Source: Oxyruncus cristatus (lineage: Eukaryota > Chordata > Aves > Passeriformes > Cotingidae). Taken from it: a DNA stretch of 64,000 nt. Shown here piece by piece: positions 11,503 to 22,866 of this stretch. A program made the translations under genes and the position numbers. Where the stretch lies: contig VXAY01003830.1 of NCBI GenBank assembly GCA_013399855.1, positions 539,278 through 603,277 of the forward strand, written 5' to 3'. Each line of letters opens with the position of its first letter. Within the stretch, counting starts at the first letter, position 1. The notes below the pieces were generated by a model that saw nothing but the letters and a program-made list of their open reading frames with translations, ran no database searches and had not been told where the DNA came from.

Positions 11503-13090
11503 GTCCTTCCACACAGCTTACTATATTTAACTTTTCTTGTGGAATGCCACTCCAGCAGAAACATCTGGGCTCAGTTACAGAGTTAGCAAACAGAATTAAT
11601 GAATAATTTATGATTGGTATGGTGAAATAAAGCAGGGTTCTTTTCTAAAATCTAAGGAAATAATGGGCTTCTTTAAAGATTTAGATGAAAATGTAAATGC
11701 CGTATGCTGCTTGAGTTACTGTACTTTGAAGGTGTTCTCTTTGTGAGGAAGGGAATTTCTTAAAATAAAAACATTCTAGAGTTCTAGATTTTATTAGTCT
11801 TATTAGCCTCAAAAGTCTTGCAGAGTAATTGTTTGCCCTGCTGTAATCACTGACACGTTGCTGTTCCAGTGTGAATGTTAGTAGAGTTACGCTCTTTGAG
11901 AATTGTGTCAAGATATTTTATTCATTTTTATATACAGATAGATGTATATAACAGAAAAGAAACAGGTCATTAACCTAAAGACATCCACTCTTGATCAGAA
12001 CTGTTGGTTTCTGATTTAGAAAAGCAGTAGCCATCCTGTCCTTTCAAACAAATGATACATAACAGAAGGGAAATCTTAGTGGTAGAGGTGATTTGAAAAA
12101 ATTAATTACAGTTCTCTTTCTGGTCTTTGTATTTTGGTAACCCATACAGAACTCTTTGAGGAATTCGTTCAGCTTCTGATTTTAAGCATACATGTAGTGG
12201 CTTCTAGGAGTTATCTGCTTGGATGAACGTCAAGCTCTGTGTAATTGTGAGCAATCCATCCTGTACATTTGATAACATTTTGGTCACATTTGTTTGTAAA
12301 AGCCCGTATCTTGTGTTTTTCAGATGGGTTTTTTTAGCACGTGGAAGCATCCTGCTGTCAGTAATGAGTTTATCTTGATGGAAGTTTATCATTTTCACCT
12401 CTTACAAGCTGGGAACTGAGGTGCGTGGGGGCCCTAGGGCTCCCTGAAGCCCCAAATTAGGGTTCAGGTGCTTGAATCCTGGCCACAGGTCTGTGGTGTA
12501 TGGGAACAAGAAGTAAAGAGTTAAATGGCACCATGGGCAACTGAAGGAATCTCTGTGTTTTCTCTTCTTTTAATCTGCTCTTCTATTACCCAGGAACACT
12601 TTTGATGTGCTCTGCTGTTTTGCTGAATAAAGTGAATATTTAATTCCCTTATGCACATTTCAAGAACTTGCTGAATAGAGATTTCTCGCTTATTTTTCTA
12701 CTCTTGTGGAAAGCATGAGTATGCAGGCCAAGTGTTTGAGACACAGTACCCACAAAAATCTTTCCTTAGGCCTTTGTGTAAGGGGTAGAAAATTGGGCAT
12801 TCTGGGGGAAGTTGATTAAAAATTAGGACATTCCTGAAGATGGAATGGTAAAATTTCAGTGTCTTATCTTAGTGGCAGTTGAAAATACATGCTTCTCCCT
12901 GTCCTTCTTAGTTCTAAGGTTGTTATTCATGTTTTGGACCAATTAGTACTTTTAACAAATGCTACAGTGTGGATGGAGAAGGAAGCCCCATTCCAGCTGC
13001 ACCTTTGCATCGGGGCATGGTGTGATGATGCAGTGCTCTTCTGGTGCAGGTGGGACTTGGACAACCCTGAATGTAAAGGAAGGCCATGAG

Positions 13091-13178
13091 GTGAGGGGAC
13101 TTGTATTCCAGTCCTGGTTCTGCTGTCAGCTTGCAGTGTGATCTTGGACAGGTCACTTAATTTCTTTCTGTGTCTGAT
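13091..13178 (+). mobile_element. Ancient MIR-type SINE relic
   Basis: The segment GGGACTTGTATTCCAGTCCTGG, then TTCTGCTGTC, then GTGTGATCTTGGACAGGTCACTTAATTTCTTTCTGTG, follows the order and spacing of the MIR core: GGGTTCAAATCCTGGCTCTGCC, then GTGTGACCTTGGGCAAGTCACTTAACCTCTCTGTG. A further AGTAAAACAGGGA at 13220-13232 resembles the MIR TCTGTAAAATGGGGA region, after an insertion. MIRs were active in early amniote and mammal ancestors, so a copy in a bird-like genome would be very old. The call rests on remembered consensus, not on a search. Confidence 0.6.
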
Positions 13179-14149
13179 TCCTCTTGTAGTCCTTGTCTGA
13201 GGAACTTGTTTTTTAAACCAGTAAAACAGGGAGTTTCTCAGGAAGTTCGAAGACTGCAAGGCAGAAAACTCCTAGGGGTTCTGATCTTTGGGAGGGTACA
13301 AGTAACAACACAAATGAATACAAGGAGAGTTAGTGTGTCAGATCCATCAAAGGCAGGATCTCCATTTGTCCTTTCTTTGCTACCATGTCCCTCCTGCACC
13401 TATGAGGAGTGCTTTGTTGCACTGGAAAGGGGAGACAGTTTTGAGTTGTATCCCCCTGGCCTTTCCTGTGAAATGATGGAACAGCAGTGCCAGTGCTCTC
13501 TGGTAAACACACTGCAGTATTCTTTGAACAATCAAATGTATGATGTGAATTTCAAATGAAAGATTTTTTTTGTGTGTGTATGGCAAAGAAAAGAGCAAAA
13601 AGAATTAGAACTGAAGAGGAGATTAAAGTCTCCCTTAAAGCTGGGACATAGACTTTTTTGAATGGTTGATTCTTGGAGTTTTTTGTTTGGTTGTTTTTTT
13701 AACCAGGCAACAAGCATCTGAAGGATATCAGTGATTTTTTTTTTGTTTGTTTGTTTTCCACAGTGAATTAATTACAAGCTAAGCTTCGTAAGGATGCTTC
13801 TTGGATCACTTTTGTATTTTCAGGTTTTTTTAAAGTATTTCCTTTATGTCGACCATAGATATTAATTAGAAAAAAACTCACACCTTTTTTTTGCATGCAT
13901 GAATTTATAAAAGCTTGTTATATGAAGGTAATTTGAGACAGTGTTATTCTTGAATGAGCTGAAAATTTATGGCAGAAATTAGAGTAATTTTTCGTTCTGG
14001 AATGTTAGTATTAAAGAGGAAACATTAATACCACAGTAAGAAAATCCAGATGTCATGACTATATTCCTTCATATCCACTGTGGGTCTTGCAGAGGAGGAA
14101 GGGTAACCTAAAACAGTGGATGGCAAGGCTCTTTCAGACAGGTAGAGCA

Positions 14150-14405
14150 ACGGCTGTGTGCTGAAAGCCACTTTTGGATCTGTCCCAGTATGTTGTCGGT
14201 GGTTCAGCAGCAGCGGGATGCTGCCTGCATGGGGCTCCCTGCCTGTCTCTGCTTCTGGGGGCCTCCTCCATCTTTTCCGCTGCTGGACACTTCCCCCTGC
14301 TGGGAGCTGCGCACTCCTGCTCTCCCAGGACCGGCCTCCTGCCTCTGCTGCGGTCTGTGGCTGAACTCTGCTTTAAACTGAAACTCAGCCTCTCCAAGAC
14401 ATGAA
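14150..14405. other. GC-rich islet in AT-rich intron
   Basis: About 255 bases are clearly richer in G+C than the flanks, with several CpGs (AGCAGCGGGATG, TTTTCCGCTGC, CTGCGCACTCC, GACCGGCCTCC). Open frames occur in several frames on both strands, as expected from stop-codon scarcity in GC-rich DNA. It lacks a splice-bounded frame I can support. It might be a regulatory element, an old repeat or unannotated exon material. Confidence 0.5.
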
Positions 14406-17400
14406 AAACCCCAGCTAACCAAAAAAGTCACCACCCATGCAGCTTTTTCCTATCTGCCTTTCTGTACAAGGTGAGCAGCACTTTCATGGAGAAGAGGAAG
14501 TCTTAACTGCAGAATTTATGGAAAACAGATGTGGTGTTGCATCAAATAACTCTGAAACTTTCTTTTAGCAATGACAGGTAAAATTACAGCCCAGCCCTGT
14601 GCTTCTAGGACTCATGTTGTGCTACTAAGGTCCATTTACAGGGAGATGAATTGTACTTTAGAGGGTTTTATTTTGGTACCTTTTGCCTTTTCAGCAGTCC
14701 AGTCAGGAGATGCTTCACTAAGTGGTGAATGCCCCAAGTGGGAATGCCCCAGAGTATTCCCCACTGCCATCATGCTCCTGGACTGGCAGCCTTCTGCTCA
14801 CCACTTTTATTTTACTCATAGGGGCTTAGAGTGCAGTCCTGAATCGAGGCCTATTCGGTTTCTTCGTTGTTTGAAATTTCTCAAGGCATCTTCTTGTCGG
14901 GAATAACAGCCCTGGCTGCATCAGCTTCTGGGGTTTGTCAGTCAAGACAAGCTTTTCGAGAGACACTTTCTGCTCAGTTTCAAGCCAGCCTGAATCAAAT
15001 GAACATATTGACTGTTACCACGGGATGAGATGAACAAGCTGATAAGATTTATTATATCTTGCAATAAATGTGTATATTTGCTCAGATCTTTTTGACATGG
15101 GACCTCCTTGAAATGGAAAAAAGGAAGGGGTGAGAGGGGTGTGCTGAGAGTGGAAAATTCTGGAAAGAGGTCAAGACCTCCAGCTTTCCTGTGCTGTGTA
15201 ACATACAACACTGCTAGAAGACCTTGCTGCTGCTCTGCAAAACTCCAGTTTGTTGCAGTAGTAGGTTTGCTGAAGTAACTGACAGAGGAATCACATGAGA
15301 GTTCTTCATCTGACCATTCTCCTGCCTAATAGGTGCCATGTTTTTGTCAATCGCCTGTTATGGCAGGGCTCAGAAACCTTAGAAGTTGTCTTCTAGATAA
15401 GGGGAGGCTTGAAGCTTATTTTCCTTGAGATAAAGAATGAATTGGGCTGACAAACTCTCGGCATCAGCTGAGCGGTTCTTCCTTATCTATGTCTCTCAGC
15501 CCGCAGAAAGGCCTTCTGGGGGTTGTGGGAAGCTGAACTGCTCAGGACTTTGTTCCTTGTGCTTTGAGGACCTTTGACTGCCCTGTTTGTCTGAGCTACC
15601 CAGGCTTAGTAATGAAAGTCTTCGGACAGCATTCAGATTTTTTTCCTTGGCCCTCTGACGCTATCATAGCCATCCTCAGAGTGCAAGGTTCAAGAGGTTT
15701 CAGATACTGTTGCCCAGAGAACCAGCTAGGTGAAAATGGCCAAATCTGAACCCTTCATGCTTAATTTTTTGAAGGCATATTCTTAGTTCTTCTGAAGAAG
15801 GACTCCCTGTATTTATATTGTTCTCAAGATAATCTCTTATTTGGGATTATATTAAGTCCCAAATTTCTGACTTTGCTTTATCCATGGAAAGACACAATAG
15901 ATTTGAGTGTTACCCAGAAGTCATCCAGCCATCAAAAGGTCTCTGAGTGTGCAGCTGGTTAGCAGAGCAGGGTAACTTAATGCCTGTAAGGAAATTCGGT
16001 GAGTACAATCCCTCAGCTAGCTTATTGTCTAATTGTTCCCTTGTTAGCATTGTGCTTTGTTCTGCAGGTACATTCCTTGCAAGATATGAAGAAGGACAAC
16101 TCTCTGATTAACTACCAGAAACAGTAACTATTGTTGTCTGCAGTCAGGACAGAAAAATATTTATGTTGCTTAGGGGTGATGGTTTTTTGGCTGTCTGCAG
16201 CATTTCTTTTAAAACTGACATCACATTTTTGTTCCCTTAATGCCTTTGTTTGTGAATTTTGTGAGTTTCTTTTTTCCCCTCTGTAAGTTAGCAAACTGTT
16301 TTTCTCTCGGTGTGGCCACAGTGTATTTTCCTGCAGATGTATTCAGAGCTCAATAGCAGCATAAAAGTCCATTTAAGTAGACTTTATGATTCTCCAAAGC
16401 AAGCTCTGATCTTTCTTGTGTTATAGTAGGATCTCCCAGTGACTGTTGCTTTGGCCGACTTTGTGACATTTTTCTTAGACTAGCTCTTACTCCGCTTGGC
16501 CAACTGCCTTCAAGTTTGCCTCCTGAATGACCCCAACAGCGAGGTTTGAAAATGCAGTGATATGCGTTGGCCTTATTACATACCGCGGAATTTCTCATTT
16601 GCTGTTCAATCATAGTGCCAGAACAGAGTGACTGAGTGACCTGGAGGGGTGTTTTGGTTTATCATTCTTATACTATAAAGTAAGCCTGCTGTATCTTGCA
16701 ACAGAGAAAAATGTGACATAATAGACTGATGAGAAGAACAAATGACAGCTGCTCATTTGGATGACAAAGTAATATTTGGAAGGGAAACGGTATTATCTGT
16801 TGGCAACAGGCTTGGTTGTAAGTTTTGACTATGTGATTGGGGTTATTTGTTGATTCCAGACTTAATATGAAACAGGAATCAAAGCTTAAGCGGGCTGAAA
16901 TTAATGTGAAGTGAGCTATTTACCTGTCAGAGCTTGAAGATGCTTTTACTCTGGAAAGTAGACAGAATCTGTGCACATTGAAATACTTTGTTTTTATACA
17001 GATGAATGCTTACATGACAGTTGAGTTTAATTTTTTTGACTATTGATTTTATTTTTTTATAGTTGAGCCAACAATCCAGCATTCTCTTCCGTTACTTAGC
17101 ATGGCTAAGCAATATTTAGCATGACTTCTGTTATTTAGATGGCAGACCTTTTGGAATCTAATTCATAATGCCTAGCTCTAGTGCTCACCTCTCCATGTGC
17201 ATTTTGTTTTCCTGAAGTGTAGTAAAGAGGTGCTGAAATGGGTATTGCTACTTTATAGCTGCTCAGAGTTTCAAAAGTGATTGTGAAAATTGACCGAACC
17301 AAGCCAGTTTTTATGTCCTGATGAATTGCAGCCCCCAAAACAGACCACCTGTGGGCACTGGATGACTGTGCTACACCAGGTATCACTTAATTTGCATAGA

Positions 17401-20400
17401 TTGTGAATATACTTTTTAAAATTATCTTCAATTGGTAAAGATTCCCATCCTCTGTGGGAGAGAAAAGTCTTATGACCTAACCAGTTCTCCCCACAACTGT
17501 ACTACTTTTTAAAATAAGCAACCAGAAAAAGAAATCCATATTGAGCCATTTTCAATTACTGGAAACAACCACAGAACATGTGCTGAACGTGTATGCTGCA
17601 CGTGGATGCTCAGGCTCCAGTTACCCCTTAAAGAAGGGAAATTAACCTCCCCAGAAAAAGCTGCAGTTCTTACTAATGACAGGGGAATGTGTTGTGGCTT
17701 TGAACACTTCTTTGCATAGGCTGGAAAATTTGGTTTGGTGGTAAGAAGGGTGTGTGGGGAATTAGGCAGCACCCAAATACACACTGCTTATAGAAGCCCT
17801 TCTTAGGAGGAGGATGTGGAGTTAATATCATATGACTACAAAAAGTGACTGAAAATCCAGAGATTTTGGATTAGAACAAAATTCTACTCTCCTTACTCAT
17901 TCTGTGGCAGGCAGATGTGTATCAGGAAGGGCTTGTGAGAAGATATCCAGAACACAGGGTAAATATATGCAATGTAGACAGAAGTCCTTATCTCGTTCTC
18001 TATGGCAGATCAACCAGAGTATGGAAATGGTTATAAAAATGAAAGCCTGAGGCTGTAGCTTTATTCTTTTTGAATAGCTGTCAGTTTGGACAGGCTAGAA
18101 TTGTCCATATTAGGTTTGCATGAGATCTGAGGAACCTAGGGCTCTAAGTTTGAATTGAAACTATGACAAATATTCTACTTTGAAGTAACAGAGGGGAATA
18201 ATGAAGATATGCAGGACCAAGCCCTCAAATTCATCTAAGTTTCACCAGCGTGATAGCAGAGAATCTGTCCCTGCATGTTCAAACAACTCATCTTTAAGAT
18301 GTAAAGTCTGCTTCAGATTAATTTTTTTTTTTACTCTTTATTTTGGATCTCCAAGTATCTACTTTAATACTTGTTCTCTACTCATAAAGAGAGTATCTTT
18401 GTTTTAATTAGTTATGCCTTAAGACTTCCTAAGCAATGATTTTTGTGGTAACTGAGTCATTTATGGAAAGGTCTGTCTTTCCATCTGTGATGAAGATGCA
18501 TTTTTGTACATTAAGCCCTCAAAATGGCTTAGTGAAGAGGTTGTATTTGTTACTCAAGGCTTTAGGCAAGCGAGGGAGAGAGGTCAAAGGAGACTACCAA
18601 AAAGCGGCCTTGTAAATCAAAAACATTGAGGAGAGGGAATTCCTGGCATTCTGTGGTATCTGGTTATATTTTCTTACATTTCTCTAATAAGAAAAACACA
18701 TTTCAGATGTGTTCTTGGTAAATGTTTTCACTTGTCTCATCTATCTATGCTGCCAAATGCGACACAAAATATATTGGTCTTACATGCCTTGAGAACATCT
18801 ACTGGATAGCTGACTAGTGCATCTGTAAAAGTGAACTTGGCACTCCAATGCAATCCCTGAATGTAGATTCAATTGTCAGCACCTCATTACTAGCTGCTCT
18901 TTCCCTGGAATCATTTTTATTAAAATAAACTTATGCAATAGCTTTAAAACACGGAGTAGAATGCTGTAATGTAACCTATTGTGTTACATGTAATGTTCTC
19001 AAGTAATATGTTTGTTGTAAGGATCAGACTTTATATTTCATATAAATCATTGCTTTGTCCAAAAAACGAAATTAAAATTCTGGACAAGTCACTCTTTAAT
19101 ATACACATTTTACAGAGCTACTTGGCAAGAATTTTGCCATACCTAGTAGTGTACAAAATCCTACTCAGAAGCTTTCAATTAATTCGATTCATACAGTAAC
19201 TCAGTCTGGCATTCTACATAAGCTGTCCTGCAGCTTGTAGGAATGAAACATTTTACTGAACCATTTTGTTGGACTAAAAGGCAGCCAGTTGAAACTCAGA
19301 CAGGACTAAGTGATGGTTATGAATATGAGAAAGTTTTAGGAAATTATTTCCATGCACTTTTTTTCCTTCATCCTAGCATAGTTTGGCCAGCTGTTAGAGG
19401 AGCAAGAGTGAATTTTGGGGCAATGCTGAAATGATGGGCTGTTTTATTAGTGACCAAGAGGGCTAAGAAGGTTGTGATGTATCTGGGAAGCCTTTCAGCA
19501 TCAAACCTTCTCTTTATTTTGTGAAGTAGTGTATACCCACATCTACTCATTGGAAAACAGGGTGGGTCAGGTCTCAATAAGCAATTCCACTTCTATAAGT
19601 AGAAAGAATTGCACTTTTTAGTGATTTTTCTTTTGTTTGTCTTGAAGGAAGCAAACTCGCTTCAGCATTCATATGGATGCTCAGTTGGTTTGTTTCTGGC
19701 AGTCCTCCAATTGCTGAGGTGTGCTTGATTGTTTATCTGGATCAGCCTGCTTTTAATTGTTGCTCTGGGGTCTAAAGATCAGGTGCCACTTAGGCTTTTA
19801 AATGTGGTGGACAGCTTTTTTTTTTAACTACATGACAATGAATCCACATGCTATTTAAGGCTATGCATCTTACCTTTCTACAGGAGACCCTTTGGAGAAA
19901 CCTTTGAAGACTTCCAAAGAGTGTATTATGGTTGTGGGGGTGGGCGTGCAAGAGAAGAAGAGGAAGTAGCACTTCTAGACCTGGTCCCATGCTGAGTCAG
20001 TACAGTCCTGAATACCTGTCAAGAAGTGACAACACTACCATGTATTTGGAGCTGAAACTTGTTTTTCCAAGTTCAAGTATGATACATAGCTATCCACAGT
20101 GTCCCAGTATCACCATAATTGTTTAAGAGCCCCTTTAGTACTACTGTTTGAATAATGAAAAAATTTTAGGGTATCTAAATGTTCTGTAGCCTGTAATAAA
20201 GGCTCTTCTGCAGAGATGACTGCTGTGAAGCTGTTGCAGAAGGGAGGCAACCTTACCAGCGGGCTAACAGTTGAAAATTCAACAGTATGTATTATGTGTT
20301 TTGAAATAACATAATTTAGAAAAGGAACAGGTCGGTATTAGAGGAAGGACAGAGTTAAACTACTTTGAAGAGTCCTGACCACATCTTAGAGCTAGGATAC

Positions 20401-22233
20401 TTTACCCAGTGAATAGTTAATCTTCTTTTCTCTTTGCACAGAACATGTTCAAAATCATGTCTGTATAGAAGATGTAGCTTAGTGGGATTTAATACTTCAA
20501 AAATTAATATGACCTAAACATCAGTCGGCTTCTGTCAAAACCAGCCCCACTTTCCTGAGATGCATCTTCCTTGTTCTTCATTGTCTCTAAGTAAACTGGC
20601 ATCTCCCTCTGCTTAGGGTTTCAGCAGACAGGGTTAAAATGATCCAACATTGTGTTTCGTAAGTACACTTGCTGTAGATCAAAAAGAGGAAGCCTTAAAA
20701 AAAGATGAATAAAATCCCTCTTTTATTGGTACGCTTGACTTCCAGTAAAGTTTTTGAGATAATCCAACTTTTGAAAAAGACAAACTGGAATTCATATATT
20801 TTAAGACAACCAGAGACATTTGGTTGCAGGATAATTATCACACAAGATTATAGACTTCAGAAGTTCTTGAAGTCAGTAAGTAACTGTCATAAAAGGACTT
20901 CAGGCAAGGATGATGATCTGTTTCTTGTTGGTGCAATTGCCGGGCATGGCTTCTGTTCCAGGCTGTTTGCATGACTAATGCTTCCCTTTCTCTCCTGCTT
21001 CAGCCTGGTAGGCGGCAACAGTTCTGCACAGATACCTTTTCCTAACTCCTTACCATCCCAAAGTGCCTTTGTTTCCTCAAGGCTTGCCTGAGGGTAACAT
21101 CTTCCAACATTAGCATGATGACAAAAAACATATTGCAGTTTGCACAGTAGTCATGTAATGGTGCGAAACATTAGTGGCAGTCAGTTTTGTGGACTGTGAG
21201 TAGAGCTGGCTTCAGAAATATGTCTAGGGAGTGCCTGGTCCTTTGCCAGCCATTTCATGCTTGTACTGTTGCTTCTTCCAATAGTTCAGCTGGACCAACC
21301 TTACTTGCTTAGAGGAGTTTTCTTCCCAACAAAAGATTTGATAGCTGCTGCAGAAATGTATTTGTAAGGCTTTTGTGTGTTCTCAGTGTTGCTGGTCACA
21401 AGCTTATACATGTAATATAACAAGTCACTGTTGTAGCTTAACAACAATCAATGTGGACTTAGGTTAGAGGGTTTATGTTGCTTGTGATAGTGATGAGATA
21501 TTTATACAATATTACAGGTTTTGGGCTATATTTTTATTCCATCTGTGTACTGTTTGCTGGATATTTTTTTTACCCATTTTGTTCTGATTACATAGCATTT
21601 TCTAGAAAGGCACAGTTAGTAAATTTTAAAATTTCTCTGTAAAAGGAATTGCAAGGCACTCTGTAAATCCTCCAAATTAAACTCTGGCTCAGTATGGAGT
21701 TTATCTTCTTATCTTTCCTATTACACAGGAATAAAGAAAAAAAAGTGTAGTTTTAAGGAAACTGCCTTTATGTTTCACAGCATATAATCCAGTGGAATAC
21801 TCCATATTTTATTGTTTCCTTATGTTTCACCTTTTGTTGACCTTTAAGTTTACAGGTTCAAATGGATATTAATGATCTTGGGAATAGCTAGAATAAATAG
21901 AACTCAAAGGTGATGAGAACCCATAGCTCCCCAAACTGTTTGTTGGACTGGGTAGTTTTGGTTTTTAAGACAGGAAAATGCTGTACTGACTGTGTATAAT
22001 CAGATGAAACGTTGTAGAAATTCTTCCTGTCTAGAGGATATCAGTTTGAATATATATATATCTATGTGTAAAATTCTATTTTAAAAAAAGTTCTGAATGT
22101 TTCCAAGAAATTTTTCAGTAAGCAAGTGTTCTAGTATTAAACTGAAGCAGAAATTTTGTATTACTAGTCTATATAAGTGGAATAGAATAAGGGGATTTAT
22201 AAATGAGTTTGCAGACACTCTGTGCATGTGTGC

Positions 22234-22279
22234 TTGCATACATTTGTGCTGACTATGATTGCATACATTTGTGCTGACT
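22234..22279 (+). repeat. Two-copy tandem duplication, period 25
   Basis: TTGCATACATTTGTGCTGACT occurs at 22234-22254 and again, identically, at 22259-22279. The 21-base identity with a four-base spacer suggests a recent local slippage duplication. It lies in AT-rich intron with no nearby gene element. Confidence 0.9.
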
Positions 22280-22520
22280 TTTATTATGGTAAAATACAAT
22301 CCACAAATTATTTTTCTGCTAGCTTGAATTTTTTTGTTTGTTTGTTTAATGCACACTGGTGTTACTGGTTTATACTGTTATTCTTTGATATTGGAAGCAG
22401 CAGTGAGTGGAGTTGCATTACTTTTCAGTAACATCATTAATGCACAGCTGCATTGTCTCATGTATGTGATTATAGCAAGTAAAGTTGTTTTGTGTCACAG
22501 ATCCTAAAGTGTATATGTTT

Positions 22521-22552
22521 AAGCTTTTTGGCTTTCTAAGGCCAAAAAGCTT
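22521..22552. repeat. Perfect 12-bp stem hairpin
   Basis: AAGCTTTTTGGC (22521-22532) is followed by the eight-base loop TTTCTAAG and the exact reverse complement GCCAAAAAGCTT (22541-22552). The flanks do not extend the stem, so it is too short for a microRNA precursor. It is flanked by AT repeats ((TA)n at about 22570-22586). Confidence 0.9.
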
Positions 22553-22832
22553 ATTGTATGTGTATTATAGCATATATATATATATTTATAAATATGTCTA
22601 TATTTAGATCAACATGAAACAAGACTGTGGTTAAAATGCTTGTCATTACAAGTTTACATGATGCTTGGACTGAGGAAATGTTTGATAAAACTGAAGATGG
22701 TGGGTTTGGCAAGAGACAAACCTGCCTCAGATGGTGGTTCACCACACTCATCAGACTTGTGTACATATTCTAATTTATAAGTATGGCCATCTGTAAAGTA
22801 GATACATGAATGAGCCAAAAAAAGTTGTTTCC

Positions 22833-22866
22833 TTTTTTTTTTTTTTAATAATAATAATAATAAAAA
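22833..22866. repeat. Poly-T then (TAA)n microsatellite
   Basis: A run of about 14 T is followed by six TAA units and an A-rich stretch. Read on the minus strand this is (TTA)n followed by poly-A, the shape of a retroposon tail, but no element body is recognised next to it. Confidence 0.85.

Noticed and set aside
22500..22570. microRNA precursor at the 12-bp hairpin
   Set aside because: The stem stops at 12 bp and the flanks do not pair, which is too short for a Drosha/Dicer substrate.
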